This document shows positions 19,971 to 29,158 of a stretch of 64,000 bases of DNA, in pieces (position 1 is the stretch's first letter; the number at the start of each line of letters is the position of its first letter). The translations under genes were made by a program, and so were the position numbers. The stretch lies in NCBI GenBank assembly GCA_963709505.1, contig CAVPXC010000003.1, forward strand, positions 124,001 through 188,000, written 5' to 3'. Under the pieces are notes generated by a model that was not told the DNA's origin, did not search any database, and worked only from the letters and a program-made list of their open reading frames with translations. The stretch comes from CAVPXC01 sp963709505 (lineage in GTDB: Bacteria > Chloroflexota > Anaerolineae > JAAEKA01).

Positions 19971-20966
19971 CTAGAAAACGCGAGCAGCAATCTCAGCGGG
20001 CGCCATGAACAGGTCTTTCAGATGGTCGTCGACCTTCACCAGGGTGAGCGAAAAGCCCGCCATTTCAAGCGACGTACAGTACTCGCCGACGTAGCTGCGC
20101 CAGACCTTTGCGCCGCGTTTCTCTAGCTGCTCGTGGGCGTACCCGTACAGCAGGTAGAGCTCGGAGATCGGCGTGCCGCCCATGCCGTTGATCATCAAAG
20201 CTACTTCGTCGCCTGATTTGTAGGGCAGATCCGAGTAGGTTGCCTCGAGGAGTTCGTCGACAATCTGGTTGGCAGATGCCATCTTCACGCGCCTGCGACC
20301 GGGCTCGCCGTGGATGCCGATGCCCATCTCCATTTCGTCCTCGCCCAGCGTAAAGATCGGCTGCCCCTTGGCGGGCGGCGTGCAGCCCGTCAGCGCCATG
20401 CCCATTGTACGGGCAACCGACACCACGTGTTCGCCCAAGGAAACCAGCTCGTCCAGGCCAGCGCCGCGCTCGGCAGCAGCGCCCACAGCCTTGATGACGA
20501 AGAAGTTTCCGGCCACGCCGCGGCGGCCAACGGTCCACGTCGAGTCCTTGACCGCCACGTCGTCGTTGACGAACACGGTTTTGATCTCAACTCCGTCGGC
20601 CTCGGCCATCTCACGGCCCATCTCGAAGGACATCCGGTCGCCCGTGTAGTTGTTGATGATGTGGAGGACACCCTTGGGCGACGCAACCAGTTTCGAGGTG
20701 TTGTAGACGTAGTCGGCGGCTGGGGCGGAGAACACGTCGCCTGGGCAGGCCGCGTCTAACATGCCCCGGCCGACGATCATGACGTGCGCAGGCTCGTGAC
20801 CGGACCCAGATCCCTGCATGATGGAGACTTTGTCGGCGATTGGGATGTCCGCGCGCATGATTAGATTGAACTCGGGAATGTACTTGAGAGTCGTAGGATT
20901 GGCCAGCGCAATCCCCTTGAGCATCTCGGGAACGAACTTCTTTGGATCGTTCACAAACTTCTTCAT
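19971..20966 (-). CDS. dhaK: Dihydroxyacetone kinase subunit DhaK
   Basis: 331 residues. DhaK binds dihydroxyacetone covalently through a His hemiaminal; that His is present in GIGIHGEPGRRR near residue 218. Other conserved stretches are GSGSGHEPAH and ADYVYNTSKLV and a complete C-terminal region. ATG 20966 has AAAGGAG in front. In PTS-dependent bacteria DhaK works with DhaL, which carries ADP/ATP, and DhaM, which recharges it from phosphohistidine proteins; only DhaL is here. It is the last gene of the minus-strand cluster starting with the GntR regulator. Confidence 0.93.
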   Translation of the reverse strand: MKKFVNDPKKFVPEMLKGIALANPTTLKYIPEFNLIMRADIPIADKVSIMQGSGSGHEPAHVMIVGRGMLDAACPGDVFSAPAADYVYNTSKLVASPKGVLHIINNYTGDRMSFEMGREMAEADGVEIKTVFVNDDVAVKDSTWTVGRRGVAGNFFVIKAVGAAAERGAGLDELVSLGEHVVSVARTMGMALTGCTPPAKGQPIFTLGEDEMEMGIGIHGEPGRRRVKMASANQIVDELLEATYSDLPYKSGDEVALMINGMGGTPISELYLLYGYAHEQLEKRGAKVWRSYVGEYCTSLEMAGFSLTLVKVDDHLKDLFMAPAEIAARVF

Positions 20967-21011
20967 GGTTCGGCTCCTTTCAAAGACACAAGAGAGAGGC
21001 GAGACAAACGG

Positions 21012-21659
21012 TTATCCAGTGATGTCGGCTTTCCAGTCCTGCGCGACAGCTTCAAATAACACGGCGATAGCTACAGCCCCTGCATCCAGCGTGCCGATGC
21101 TTCGCTCGCCTGTGTACGCCGCGCGTCCTCGCTTGGCAAGCATGGGGCGCGTCGCTTCGGCGCTCTGGCGAGCAGCTACGGCCGCAGCATCCAAAGCTGT
21201 GGCCGCGTCGCTTCCGCCCTTGAATGATTCTTCCAGCTCATCGACTGCGGGCACGAGAGCATCGAGGAGAGTCTTGTCTCCCAGATCAGCGTCACCCCGC
21301 TTCTTGATGCCTTCGATGGCTGCTCGAAACAGGGCGATGACATCCTCTGAGCTTAGTTCGGTCTTGGCCCCTGCAGTGATACCAGCCCGAAGAAAGGCCG
21401 TCCCCCAGATTGTGCCTGACACGCCACCCACGCGGCTTGGGATAATCATGCCGACGCGCTTAAGAAAACTTCCGGGGGTGCTGCGATCGATCTTGTCCCA
21501 CTCTTCCAGGACTACTTCAAATCCACGGGCGAGTGAGTAGCCGAAATCTCCATCGCCAACTACACCGTCGAGCTCGCAGAAATACTGCTCGTTCTCCAGG
21601 GCGGTGTCGGCGATGGTTCGAACGACAAACTCCGTAGTCTCGATGCTGGAACGCGCCAT
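21012..21659 (-). CDS. dhaL: Dihydroxyacetone kinase subunit DhaL
   Basis: 215 residues from the ATG at 21657-21659, preceded by AAGGAGGAAC. The nucleotide-binding subunit: the Mg/ADP motif is GDGDFGYSLARGF near residue 34-46, and the helical barrel continues with GGVSGTIWGTAFLRAG, GDKTLLDALVPAVDEL and the C-terminal GRAAYTGERSIGTLDAGA, all as in DhaL or the L domain of ATP-type DHA kinases. A Phe-Gly-Tyr replaces the more usual His/Thr-Gly-x-N, a small change in the metal loop. It lies 45 bases before dhaK. The Mg-binding Asp residues are kept, so activity is expected. Confidence 0.9.
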   Translation of the reverse strand: MARSSIETTEFVVRTIADTALENEQYFCELDGVVGDGDFGYSLARGFEVVLEEWDKIDRSTPGSFLKRVGMIIPSRVGGVSGTIWGTAFLRAGITAGAKTELSSEDVIALFRAAIEGIKKRGDADLGDKTLLDALVPAVDELEESFKGGSDAATALDAAAVAARQSAEATRPMLAKRGRAAYTGERSIGTLDAGAVAIAVLFEAVAQDWKADITG

Positions 21660-21959
21660 CGTTCCTCCTTGATTTGATACAAACAAGACGTTACGACCGG
21701 TGTGCCCGGCACTCACATGGGTAATCGCCGGCGGCTTGGCCGGGAAGAAGCCGCTGCGGTTGTGGCAATTGAAGAGGAGCATTCAGCAGGGGGGCGCAAT
21801 ATGGATGCACGATGATCGGACAAGCCTTTGTCCTGAGCAGCGCCTCACTGCGCCTGGTTGTTTGGGTGAAGGGCAGGGTGTACCTGCAAATTGACACGAA
21901 CACACATTCCACATTCATTGTAGCCCGAACAAAGGCTTTGTCAATTGCACCGCAATATC
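21660..21959. other. Gap between transaldolase-like gene and dhaL
   Basis: No gene or strong repeat is seen. The stretch is less GC-rich than its neighbours and probably holds a promoter for dhaLK, but I could not pick a confident -10/-35 pair. Confidence 0.4.
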
Positions 21960-23165
21960 CTACCTGACGATGGCCAGGCGCTGTGCCACGTACTCCTCCA
22001 GGCCATTCATGGCTTTAGAGAAGTTGGCGACGGTGTCGATCGTGGCTGGGTGTGCATTGAACTGCTCCAGCCACATCCCATTGGGCTCATAAGCTTGCAG
22101 GACGTAGGGTATTTGAAGCAGCTTATCTAGCACCCGCGGCGGCACCTGGACGGTCTCGATGTCTTCGAAAGTGAGGTCATCCCCAACTTCGAAGAGCGGC
22201 TCCAGAACGTAGGGAGGACAGGTAAACACCACCGCGCCGGCTAGCTTCTCAAGATCCCAGAATTTTCGTTTGCCGGCCACCAGGGGGCCTTGTCGCATCG
22301 AGCAGGCCAGCATCTTGCTAGGGTAGCCTTCGTCTTTGAGCAAGCGATAGGCACGTTGGAACACCGCGATGCCCAACCAGTGCTTGTCTTGCCAGGTCAG
22401 CTCGATGCCCTGGCGACGGGCTTGCACCTCCAACGCATCGTTCTCGGTGAGCCGGCCGATCATCATGGTGATCACCGCGCGCCACGTGCTCAAGTCAACC
22501 GTTTCGGGGAGATAATAGGAACCTTTCTGAACCAGGTGGAGCCCAGCTTGGGTGGCCTTGGCCGAGGCCTGAATTTGCGGCAGAGTGAAGCAGGTGGTGG
22601 TATTGGTGGAGATACCCTTGGCCGCCAGGGCCTGCAGGACGTCGATGCCCTGGGTGCTGGCAGGCACCTTGATCATCACGTTGGGACACAGCGAGCTCAA
22701 TTCGACGGCCTGGGCAATCATGACATCGATCTCGGTGAACAGGCGGGGGTCGATCTGCCCCGAAATCCAGCCATATCGTCCAAGTGATGCCTCCCAGATG
22801 GGCAGCATCATTCGCGCACCGCGTTGCACTACTTCCTTGTAGGTCAGCCAGGTTAGCTCTTTACCATCGAGATCGGGATTGGACTGGATCAGGTCATCAA
22901 TCCAGGCGTTCCAGAACTGCGGGTCGCTCTTGACCGCAGTCAGTGAGAGGGGCGGATTAGTGGTACAGCCGCGGACCAAGCTGTGGGCGGGATCCTGCGT
23001 GTTGTAGAGGTGGTGAAGCTGTTCCGCCCGCGCCTGCTGTTGGTCAGGAGCTGCGGCCTCAACCATCTTCTGTGCCCACTTGTCGTAGACCAGGGGCGAG
23101 GAGTCCCACCAGACCTCTAGGTCGGGATGGGTCTTTGTGAAACGCTCAACCGGGCTTTCTGACAT
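21960..23165 (-). CDS. Transaldolase family protein
   Basis: About 401 residues from the ATG at 23163-23165, chosen because GGAGGTGCTGAGC precedes it. The Schiff-base Lys lies in NVMIKVPAST near residue 165. TTNPPLSLTAV is the N-terminal Thr-Asn-Pro strand motif and TTTCFTLPQIQASA the following one. At 400 residues it is longer than 220-residue fructose-6-phosphate aldolases and lacks close similarity to classical TalB in the parts I can recall. Family chemistry is transfer or release of a dihydroxyacetone unit; with DHA kinase and an aldolase next to it, release of DHA from a ketose phosphate is a reasonable inference. Confidence 0.82.
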   Translation of the reverse strand: MSESPVERFTKTHPDLEVWWDSSPLVYDKWAQKMVEAAAPDQQQARAEQLHHLYNTQDPAHSLVRGCTTNPPLSLTAVKSDPQFWNAWIDDLIQSNPDLDGKELTWLTYKEVVQRGARMMLPIWEASLGRYGWISGQIDPRLFTEIDVMIAQAVELSSLCPNVMIKVPASTQGIDVLQALAAKGISTNTTTCFTLPQIQASAKATQAGLHLVQKGSYYLPETVDLSTWRAVITMMIGRLTENDALEVQARRQGIELTWQDKHWLGIAVFQRAYRLLKDEGYPSKMLACSMRQGPLVAGKRKFWDLEKLAGAVVFTCPPYVLEPLFEVGDDLTFEDIETVQVPPRVLDKLLQIPYVLQAYEPNGMWLEQFNAHPATIDTVANFSKAMNGLEEYVAQRLAIVR

Positions 23166-23232
23166 GCTCAGCACCTCCAGTTCCACCTCCAGCCCTAACC
23201 CACTCGAGAGAGGGTTGGAGGAAATGCACCGG

Positions 23233-24021
23233 TCAGTACTTAGGACTGACCAGGACTCTTTCCAGATCAGCTACGTCCAAATAGCCAGCCGGACTGGCTT
23301 CGGTGCGATTCTTACGGACAACGGCCTGTTCGCCGGCGGGGTCTCCCAGGCAAGACAAGACCATAGCAGCCTCGCTAAAGTCTTCGCCCTTGGTGAGATC
23401 ATTGTAGGTCACAACACAGGACATTCCGGCAGCAACGGCGGCCAGCAATCCATTGCGGGAGTCTTCAACCACAACGCAATCGGCCGGGTTCAGGCTCAAC
23501 TTATCCGCCGCCAGGTTATAGATGTCAGGGGCGGGTTTTTTAGCCTTGACCACGTCGCCGGCAAAAACCCCGGCGAATTTGGACGCCGTTTTTTTACCCA
23601 TCACGTGCTCGAGCACCGCCTGTACCGACGACAGGGCCGACGTGGAGCAGACCACCAGCGTCCAACCTTGCGCCAGGGCGGCTTCAGCCAGTCTTTTGAC
23701 ACCCGGCCGGCCGGGGAGGGCGCCGGCAGCGACCAGTTCTTTGTAGATCTCGCTCTTGCGTTTGTGCCAACCGGCTACGATAGTTCCCCACTCCTCGGCA
23801 AATTCCGGTACCGGATACGCGGATCGAAAGTCATCATCCCGGCCCAAACTGGCCATGCGCTCCTTGCCGCCGCCAATCTTCACCTTTTCAGCGTACTGCG
23901 CCAGGCTCCATTGCCAGTTGACGCCTTGTTCGCGCCACATCTGATTGAACGCAGCCAAATGTCCATCGCGTTCGGTATCGGCCAGCACGCCGTCACAATC
24001 AAAGATTAACGCCCTGGTCAT
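23233..24021 (-). CDS. HAD-superfamily hydrolase (CbbY / beta-phosphoglucomutase-like)
   Basis: 262 residues. The nucleophile motif is FDCDGVLADTE (Asp8, Asp10), motif II is VVCSTSA, and motif III/IV is AKKPAPDIY with VVEDSRNG. An alpha-helical cap lies between motifs I and II, as in subclass I sugar-phosphate phosphatases and phosphomutases. Its ATG overlaps the aldolase TGA (ATGA at 24018-24021), so they are co-translated. The substrate is probably a sugar phosphate of the cluster's pathway; which one cannot be told. Confidence 0.85.
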   Translation of the reverse strand: MTRALIFDCDGVLADTERDGHLAAFNQMWREQGVNWQWSLAQYAEKVKIGGGKERMASLGRDDDFRSAYPVPEFAEEWGTIVAGWHKRKSEIYKELVAAGALPGRPGVKRLAEAALAQGWTLVVCSTSALSSVQAVLEHVMGKKTASKFAGVFAGDVVKAKKPAPDIYNLAADKLSLNPADCVVVEDSRNGLLAAVAAGMSCVVTYNDLTKGEDFSEAAMVLSCLGDPAGEQAVVRKNRTEASPAGYLDVADLERVLVSPKY

Positions 24022-24869
24022 GCTTTGCCCTCGCTTCCGAAAATTTTAAAATAGGCTTGTGCCATCTTCGTCACGTCGCCTCGCACTGCGCCGATAAGCT
24101 TCATGGGGTTATATTCGGTGGGTTTTGCTTCCAGATAGGTCCGAAAGCCGTCGGCGTAGGTCTTTTTGAGGTCGGTTGAAATGTTGACTTTGGCTGCTCC
24201 CAGCGCGATCAGGCGTTTGAAAACATCGTTGGTGAGACCGCTGCCGCCATGCAGAACCATCGGCATGTGAGTTGCTTCAACCAATCGCTGCATACGGTCG
24301 TAGCGAATGACCGGTTCCGTATGATAGAAGCCGTGGGCCGTGCCGATAGGGGGGGCATAACAGTAAATGCCTGTATCGCGCATGAATTCGATTTCTTTTT
24401 CGATAGGTAGTAATTCGCCCTCTTCGTCGCTACCAATACCGTCTTCAACTCCGCCCACAGTCACCAACTCGCCTTCTACGCTGGCCCCGGTTTGGTTGGC
24501 AAGCTTGACTATCTCCGCAGTCTTCTTGAAGTTCTCTTCGTAGCTCAAGCCAGAGCCATCGAACAAAACCGAGTTCCAGCCTACTTCAAGACAGGTCTTG
24601 GCCACCGCGGTGTCAGGGCAGTGATCCAGGTGCAGCGTTACCGGTGCGGCTACTCGCCCGGCCATGTTGGTAAACATATCCTTGATGACGTCGGCTCCCC
24701 AGAACTGCACGGTCTTGACCGAAATCTGAATAATCACGGGAGAGCGCGACTCCTCGGCTGCCCTAATCAGACCATCCATCGTAATGTCGTCTACGGCGTT
24801 GAAGGCAGCGACGCCATAGCGTTGTTCGAAAGCGGGCCCCAGGATTTCGGGTAATGAGACAACAGGCAT
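24018..24869 (-). CDS. fba: Class II fructose-bisphosphate aldolase family protein
   Basis: 283 residues from the ATG at 24867-24869, preceded by GGAGGTACC; an upstream in-frame ATG at 24908 lacks a ribosome site. Zinc-binding His residues are visible in VTLHLDHCPD, GTAHGFYHTEP and VLHGGSGLTND, and EGELVTVGG is the usual loop. The family cleaves ketose 1,6-bisphosphates (fructose, tagatose) or related 1-phosphates to DHAP and an aldehyde. In this cluster DHAP could also be formed by the DHA kinase. Substrate is unproven; tagatose- or other ketose-specific members look alike. Confidence 0.88.
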   Translation of the reverse strand: MPVVSLPEILGPAFEQRYGVAAFNAVDDITMDGLIRAAEESRSPVIIQISVKTVQFWGADVIKDMFTNMAGRVAAPVTLHLDHCPDTAVAKTCLEVGWNSVLFDGSGLSYEENFKKTAEIVKLANQTGASVEGELVTVGGVEDGIGSDEEGELLPIEKEIEFMRDTGIYCYAPPIGTAHGFYHTEPVIRYDRMQRLVEATHMPMVLHGGSGLTNDVFKRLIALGAAKVNISTDLKKTYADGFRTYLEAKPTEYNPMKLIGAVRGDVTKMAQAYFKIFGSEGKA

Positions 24870-24951
24870 TCTTCGGTACCTCCGGTTGTAAGTTAGCAAA
24901 ATCGTCAAGCAATCTACAGACTGCTGACAAGTTCCACATGGATGAGCAATC

Positions 24952-25680
24952 TCAATGGACCAGGGTCATTTTCACTGAGTAACTATCGCCGCGATTGTGG
25001 CACAGGATGAGCTCAACCGGTGCGCCATCTTCGGTTAGAACGACGCGATGTTTGTACAAGATCGGGGCATTTTCTTCTATTCCGAGCAAACCGGCGATAT
25101 CGGCGTCTGCCAGACGAGCTTCAATTCTCTGAACCGCCCGCTTAATGGTATAGCCGTAACTCTCAAGAATCTGCCAGGCTGGGCGAGAGCACAAATCTTC
25201 CTGAAACAGCTGGGGGCAAAGCTTGTAGGCTACATATTCGTCGTAAACCGTAATTGGTAAACCATTTGCCAAACGTAGCGTCTGGATTCGAATGACCGGT
25301 TCCGTTTCATGCAAGGCCAGGGCTTTAGCTACCGATATTTTGGCGGGAACAACCTCCCGAAGCAGGAGCCGCACTTCGGCTTCAAAGCCTTGTGCCTGTG
25401 CGGTCTCAAAAAAATTGGTCAGCTTGTTGTGATCGCGTTCAACATGAAACTGGGCGACAAATGTACCAACACCTCGGCGCCGGTATAGAACCCCTTCATC
25501 ACTCAAGTCGGATATACCCTGCCGTACCGTCATGCGGCTCACGCCAAATTGCGCAGCCAGTTCATCTTCGGCAGGAAGCTTCCGTCCAGCTTCGAGTTGC
25601 CCATTCTTGATCTGTTCGCGCAGGGTTTCTCTAATCTGAACGTATAACGCCACCCCTTCGGTCTTGGTCAGCACCGTCAC
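24952..25680 (-). CDS. GntR family regulator with UTRA effector domain (HutC subfamily)
   Basis: 242 residues from a GTG at 25678-25680. Residues ~12-75 form the GntR winged helix (LPAEDELAAQFGVSRMTVRQ and YRRRGVGTFVA), and residues ~95-235 the UTRA ligand domain (ITVYDEYVAYKL, ILYKHRVVLTEDG). Members usually repress a sugar or amino-sugar catabolic operon until a phosphorylated sugar binds. It is first in the minus-strand run and is likely the regulator of aldolase, HAD, transaldolase and DHA kinase genes. A 6-4-6 palindrome upstream at 25927 is a candidate binding site. Confidence 0.88.
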   Translation of the reverse strand: MTVLTKTEGVALYVQIRETLREQIKNGQLEAGRKLPAEDELAAQFGVSRMTVRQGISDLSDEGVLYRRRGVGTFVAQFHVERDHNKLTNFFETAQAQGFEAEVRLLLREVVPAKISVAKALALHETEPVIRIQTLRLANGLPITVYDEYVAYKLCPQLFQEDLCSRPAWQILESYGYTIKRAVQRIEARLADADIAGLLGIEENAPILYKHRVVLTEDGAPVELILCHNRGDSYSVKMTLVH

Positions 25681-25771
25681 CGTATCGTCCTTATTTCTTG
25701 TGGCACTTCAAGAGTGACCGTCTATTGAACGGCGTGCACAGAACCATCTGCACCAATTGTCTTCACGTATT

Positions 25772-25908
25772 AAGTACCCCATAAACCAAGTTTCTGCGTA
25801 GTGTCACCCTGAGGCTCGGCGAAGGGTCCCTGCTCTGCAAGACGGGGACCCTTCGCCGAGCCTCAGGGTGACACTACTTAAGAATTATCTTTACAGAGTA
25901 CTAAGTCT
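25772..25908. repeat. MITE-like palindromic element, copy 1
   Basis: The core is a 33-bp perfect inverted repeat (25798-25830 against 25845-25877; arm GTAGTGTCACCCTGAGGCTC and on) with a 14-base loop. Outside it, less perfect arms continue to about 25772 (AAGTACCCC..AAACCAAGTTTCTG) and 25908 (ATTATCTTTACAGAGTAC). Both flanks recur in copy 2 at 51095-51187. Confidence 0.8.
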
Positions 25909-25926
25909 ATACGCCTAACAAAATAG

Positions 25927-25942
25927 GTATAGACAGCTATAC
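25927..25942. promoter_or_regulatory. Candidate GntR operator
   Basis: GTATAG-ACAG-CTATAC, a perfect 6-4-6 inverted repeat in an AT-rich stretch upstream of the GntR gene. HutC-type regulators bind short palindromes of the GT..AC type. The match is by position and symmetry only, and it is about 250 bases from the GntR start, with the MITE in between. Confidence 0.4.
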
Positions 25943-26022
25943 TATATCATGTATTCTTGCGATTTGTCAAGACGGAAATCCGCTTGCCTCAGGGCTTCTC
26001 AGTGGAGAGCGTGTTCGAAGCA

Positions 26023-26100
26023 AACGGTTAGCAGTGGCAGTAAACAGTGAGCAGAAAGCGGATGCCGGATTACCGATCACCGAGCACGGATCACCACCCG
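26023..26100. repeat. Degenerate heptamer array in a long gap
   Basis: Units of seven such as AGCAGTG, ACAGTGA, GCAGAAA, then ACCGATC, ACCGAGC, ACGGATC, ACC. The 600 bases from 25943 to 26381 otherwise contain no gene that I can support; the divergent promoters of the GntR operon and, further on, the 3' end of the lipoprotein gene lie at its ends. Confidence 0.5.
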
Positions 26101-26381
26101 GCAATGGTTAACCGCTAAGGTCAAATCGACAGGCACATACTCACCTCGTTCCGGTGGCGGCAGCTTTACTCAACCAGTTGACTAGCGCAAAGCTCGCTCA
26201 ATAGGCGTCTTGGCGCTTCAGTTTGCGCTGGGAATGCGGCCGCTGCTGACCACTTTGTTGTTGATTACCAGACCAAGCGTGAACAGCATGCCACTGTTTG
26301 GCCCGCAAGAATCTGATCTATGTCATGTTTTGTGACGAATCAGCTCCCGGAACTGGAGAATCTACGGGCACGAGCACTATG

Positions 26382-28034
26382 TCACCAGCCACCCAACACC
26401 GTGATCTTGTCCGTTGTCGTGTCGGCTATGTACGCCTGGCGCCGTGTGGTGTCGAAGGCGATGGCAAATGGGCTCGGGCCGATCCCATCCTGCGTGTCAA
26501 AGACTTGCAGGACCGTCGCCAGGGTCGGGTCATAGACAGTTACCTTGCCACCGGCGGACACCCACACCGTCGTGTTGAAGTCCGAGTAGTTTGGTGATGC
26601 TGGGTACTCAGCCACATAGCCGCCCGCGCTGCCCAGGTTGCCCACGTCAATTGTGGTGATCAGGGTGGGGAGCTGCCCATTGTGGTAAGCGAAGTAGGCG
26701 GAGAGCCGGCTCGGGCTGTCGGCAGGTTGGTTCGGCGCACCGTGCGTCACGTAGAGGTAGCGGTTGCCTTGATGCGCGCCGACGAAGAGGGGACTGAACC
26801 CCAGGTTGCGCAGCGATTCGGCCTCGACGATGTTGCCGGTTGTGGTGTCTATCGCCACGACTTCGCCGTAATCACGGCTGCCGACAAACGCTCGCTGTTT
26901 CGCCGGCAGCACCGCGATGCCATAGGCCGTGGCTTGGAGGCCGTTCACCGACATCCAGCGTCCCAGCGAGCCGTCCGGCTCAACTCCGTAGAAGTAGACA
27001 TGGCGGTGATAGACGGTCTGCGGGCCGTATAGCGACACGGCTACCCGGTCATGCTCTGGGTCGGCCGCGATCCAGGCCGGTTGCGACTCAGTGCTCTGGA
27101 TGCCTGCCGTCTCCGGATACGGCACAGGTTTGCCGGGCACGGGCACGGGCTCCAACGTCTCTGCGTCGACCACTGTGACCGAGCCGGAGCTGAAGTTGGC
27201 GACGTGGACGTAGTCGTTCAAGAAGACCACTCCAAATGGCTGTTGGCCTACGCGAATCTCCTTGATGATCTTTTGCTGCTCCACGTCAATCACGTACAGC
27301 GTGTTGGTGTTGCGCCCGGCGACAAAGAGATGCCCGCGCCCGACGTCCATGGCCATGCCGTTGGGGTGAGTGCCGGGCGGCAACTGGATCGTGCCTTGGT
27401 TCGCCGTGGGCTTGGAAGTGCTCGTTGGGCTCGCCGTGGGGGTCGCAGTCGAGGTCGCTGTGGGCGTGGGTGTGAAGGTGGAACTTGCAACCGGAGTGGC
27501 AGTTGGCGTGACCGTGATTGTTGGGTTCGTGCCAGGGGTTGCCGTCGGGGTGTTGGTAGCCTGCGGCGGCGGTGGCGGTGCGGCGGTGACCTTGACCGGC
27601 ACGGGAGCGTTTGGCAGGCTGGCGGGATTCACATTGCAGGAGACAGAGGTCGCGGTGACCCAGCCTACCGCGCTGCCTTCCTCGAGCTGAACCTGGATCC
27701 ACTGGCCTTCCGGGTCACCCACGGGGCTGTAGGCGATCGGGATCAGGCGAGTGCCTGCGGGCAACGCGCGCAGGGGCGGCGCGAAGGCCGTGCCTGGGCC
27801 GGAGCGCAAGTTCAAGCCATCGGTAGTTGCGGTACACAGCCCTCCCGGTTTGGTTGTATTGGAAACCACAGGTGTCTGGGTCGTCTCCGCGGCCGCAACT
27901 GCGGTCAGAGTTGCCAGAACGTTCTGGGCCACGGCGTTTTCAGTTGCTTTGGTGTCGACCGGCATTGCCGGCGCGGCACAACTGGCCGCGAAAAGAGCTA
28001 CAAGAACCCATCCAAGCAGGATTAGGCGCCGCAT
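26382..28034 (-). CDS. Lipoprotein with SH3b domain and YncE-like beta-propeller
   Basis: 550 residues; ATG 28034 has GGAGGCAC in front. Signal peptide with lipobox FAASC (Cys19). Residues ~65-135 form a bacterial SH3 domain (DGLNLRSGPGTAF, GQWIQVQLEEGSAVGWV), which often binds cell wall. Residues ~150-215 are a Pro/Thr/Ala linker of TPTATPT type. The rest is a seven-bladed propeller with repeating units like LFVAGRNTNTLYVIDVEQQK and VTVVDAETLEP, as in YVTN/YncE proteins. Likely a cell-surface protein; its ligand is unknown. The C-terminus is complete. Confidence 0.85.
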   Translation of the reverse strand: MRRLILLGWVLVALFAASCAAPAMPVDTKATENAVAQNVLATLTAVAAAETTQTPVVSNTTKPGGLCTATTDGLNLRSGPGTAFAPPLRALPAGTRLIPIAYSPVGDPEGQWIQVQLEEGSAVGWVTATSVSCNVNPASLPNAPVPVKVTAAPPPPPQATNTPTATPGTNPTITVTPTATPVASSTFTPTPTATSTATPTASPTSTSKPTANQGTIQLPPGTHPNGMAMDVGRGHLFVAGRNTNTLYVIDVEQQKIIKEIRVGQQPFGVVFLNDYVHVANFSSGSVTVVDAETLEPVPVPGKPVPYPETAGIQSTESQPAWIAADPEHDRVAVSLYGPQTVYHRHVYFYGVEPDGSLGRWMSVNGLQATAYGIAVLPAKQRAFVGSRDYGEVVAIDTTTGNIVEAESLRNLGFSPLFVGAHQGNRYLYVTHGAPNQPADSPSRLSAYFAYHNGQLPTLITTIDVGNLGSAGGYVAEYPASPNYSDFNTTVWVSAGGKVTVYDPTLATVLQVFDTQDGIGPSPFAIAFDTTRRQAYIADTTTDKITVLGGW

Positions 28035-28203
28035 AAGTGTGCCTCCTTGGGTCTCGGCTGTCGTGCGGGCCGAGCGCGATCATATGGAAACGGCTAATCT
28101 GTATAAGATGACGTTTAGTCCGGAATGAAGTGACGCGCCGCGCCACACCGCCCTCTGAGCACCTTTGCGTGCAGGAAGGGGCCCTGCTTTGTGAGCAAAA
28201 GGC

Positions 28204-29133
28204 TTAATGCAATAGTCTGTTCAAGATCGGCCTGAGAGCTTCAGCAATCTGCCTATGACCTTCCTGACTCGGATGGCCGTCGAATCTGAGATGGATTTTG
28301 GCGTAGTCTATCTCTTTCCGAAGGTCGACATAAGAGTCTTCCCCGACGATAGAGGCGATCTGTGCATCGAAATCGGTGGAGGGAGTGTCTGGCAAATGAA
28401 CCACAATGAATGGAATGGAGCGTTCTGTGCAAAGAGCCATCATGTTGGCCAACAGCAGTCTGGTCAGAGTTTCTTCCTTATCGCTGAGATATGCCCCGTC
28501 GTCCAGTCCGTCAATTGAAGGATTGGCAAGGCCCTTGAACACCAATTTTCCATTGCTGTCCTCGAAGTACGGAACCCGTAAGCCTCAACTCCTGCTGATG
28601 TGCTCGAGCCAGGTTCTCCGTAGGTAGTTCCGTTCCAGATCGGCGTCGATGAAAGCATACACCACGGCCTGGATGTCGTCGTGCGAGGCCAATTGCTGCT
28701 GGAGCTCGAGGTAGGCCTGAACCGTTCCCCAGGCGGAGACGCCGCCGTTGATAATCTTGTAGTCGGGAAAGCTCTCCTGCAGCACCTCCGGATAGGGGCT
28801 GCTATCCTCCACACCCTGGCCAAACGTGAAGCTATCGCCGAGGATAAGTACCTTCGGCAGGCTGTACGAACCACTAGTGACTCGATGCCCTTCGGCGTCG
28901 ATATGATAGGTCACATCATACACCAGCGGTTTGTGGTGTCTACCCGTGCTGTTGGGAATGTGCACCCAGCCGAATTCGGGGTCAGGCTGCCAGATTCCGA
29001 TGCGAGTGGGACCGAAGAGTCCGCTTGCCAGATACCACAGTTGCCAGGCGACGTTAACCCCCAGGAGTTGAAGCAAAACCACGAGTGCCACGGCTGTCAG
29101 CGTCACTGACATGGCTGCCAGGGCAAGCTTCAC
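28204..29133 (-). pseudogene. SGNH-hydrolase-like membrane-anchored protein, interrupted by an in-frame TGA
   Basis: One transmembrane helix near the N-terminus (VALVVLLQLLGVNVAW), then a GDSL/SGNH-type domain: ILGDSFTFGQGVED with the nucleophile Ser, IINGGVSAWGT with the Gly block, and after the stop IHLRFDGHPSQEGHRQIAEAL with the catalytic Asp-x-His. A TGA at 28585-28587 splits it: LEHISRS, stop, GLRVPYFEDSNGK, all in one frame. The family acts on acyl or acetyl groups of surface polymers. The stop is not at a Cys position, so I see a nonsense mutation or base error. The start is uncertain (GTG 29133 or ATG 29112), overlapping nothing, 26 bases after the previous gene. Confidence 0.75.
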
Positions 29134-29158
29134 TTTGAGTTCGCGGCGCGTTGAGGGA

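Noticed and set aside
27051..28025. Plus-strand gene of 324 codons
   Set aside because: It is the shadow of the minus-strand SH3b/propeller lipoprotein, whose signal peptide, lipobox and domains are clear.
28585..28587. TGA in the SGNH hydrolase as a third selenocysteine
   Set aside because: The site is not a Cys or catalytic position in the family and no hairpin fits the SECIS model.
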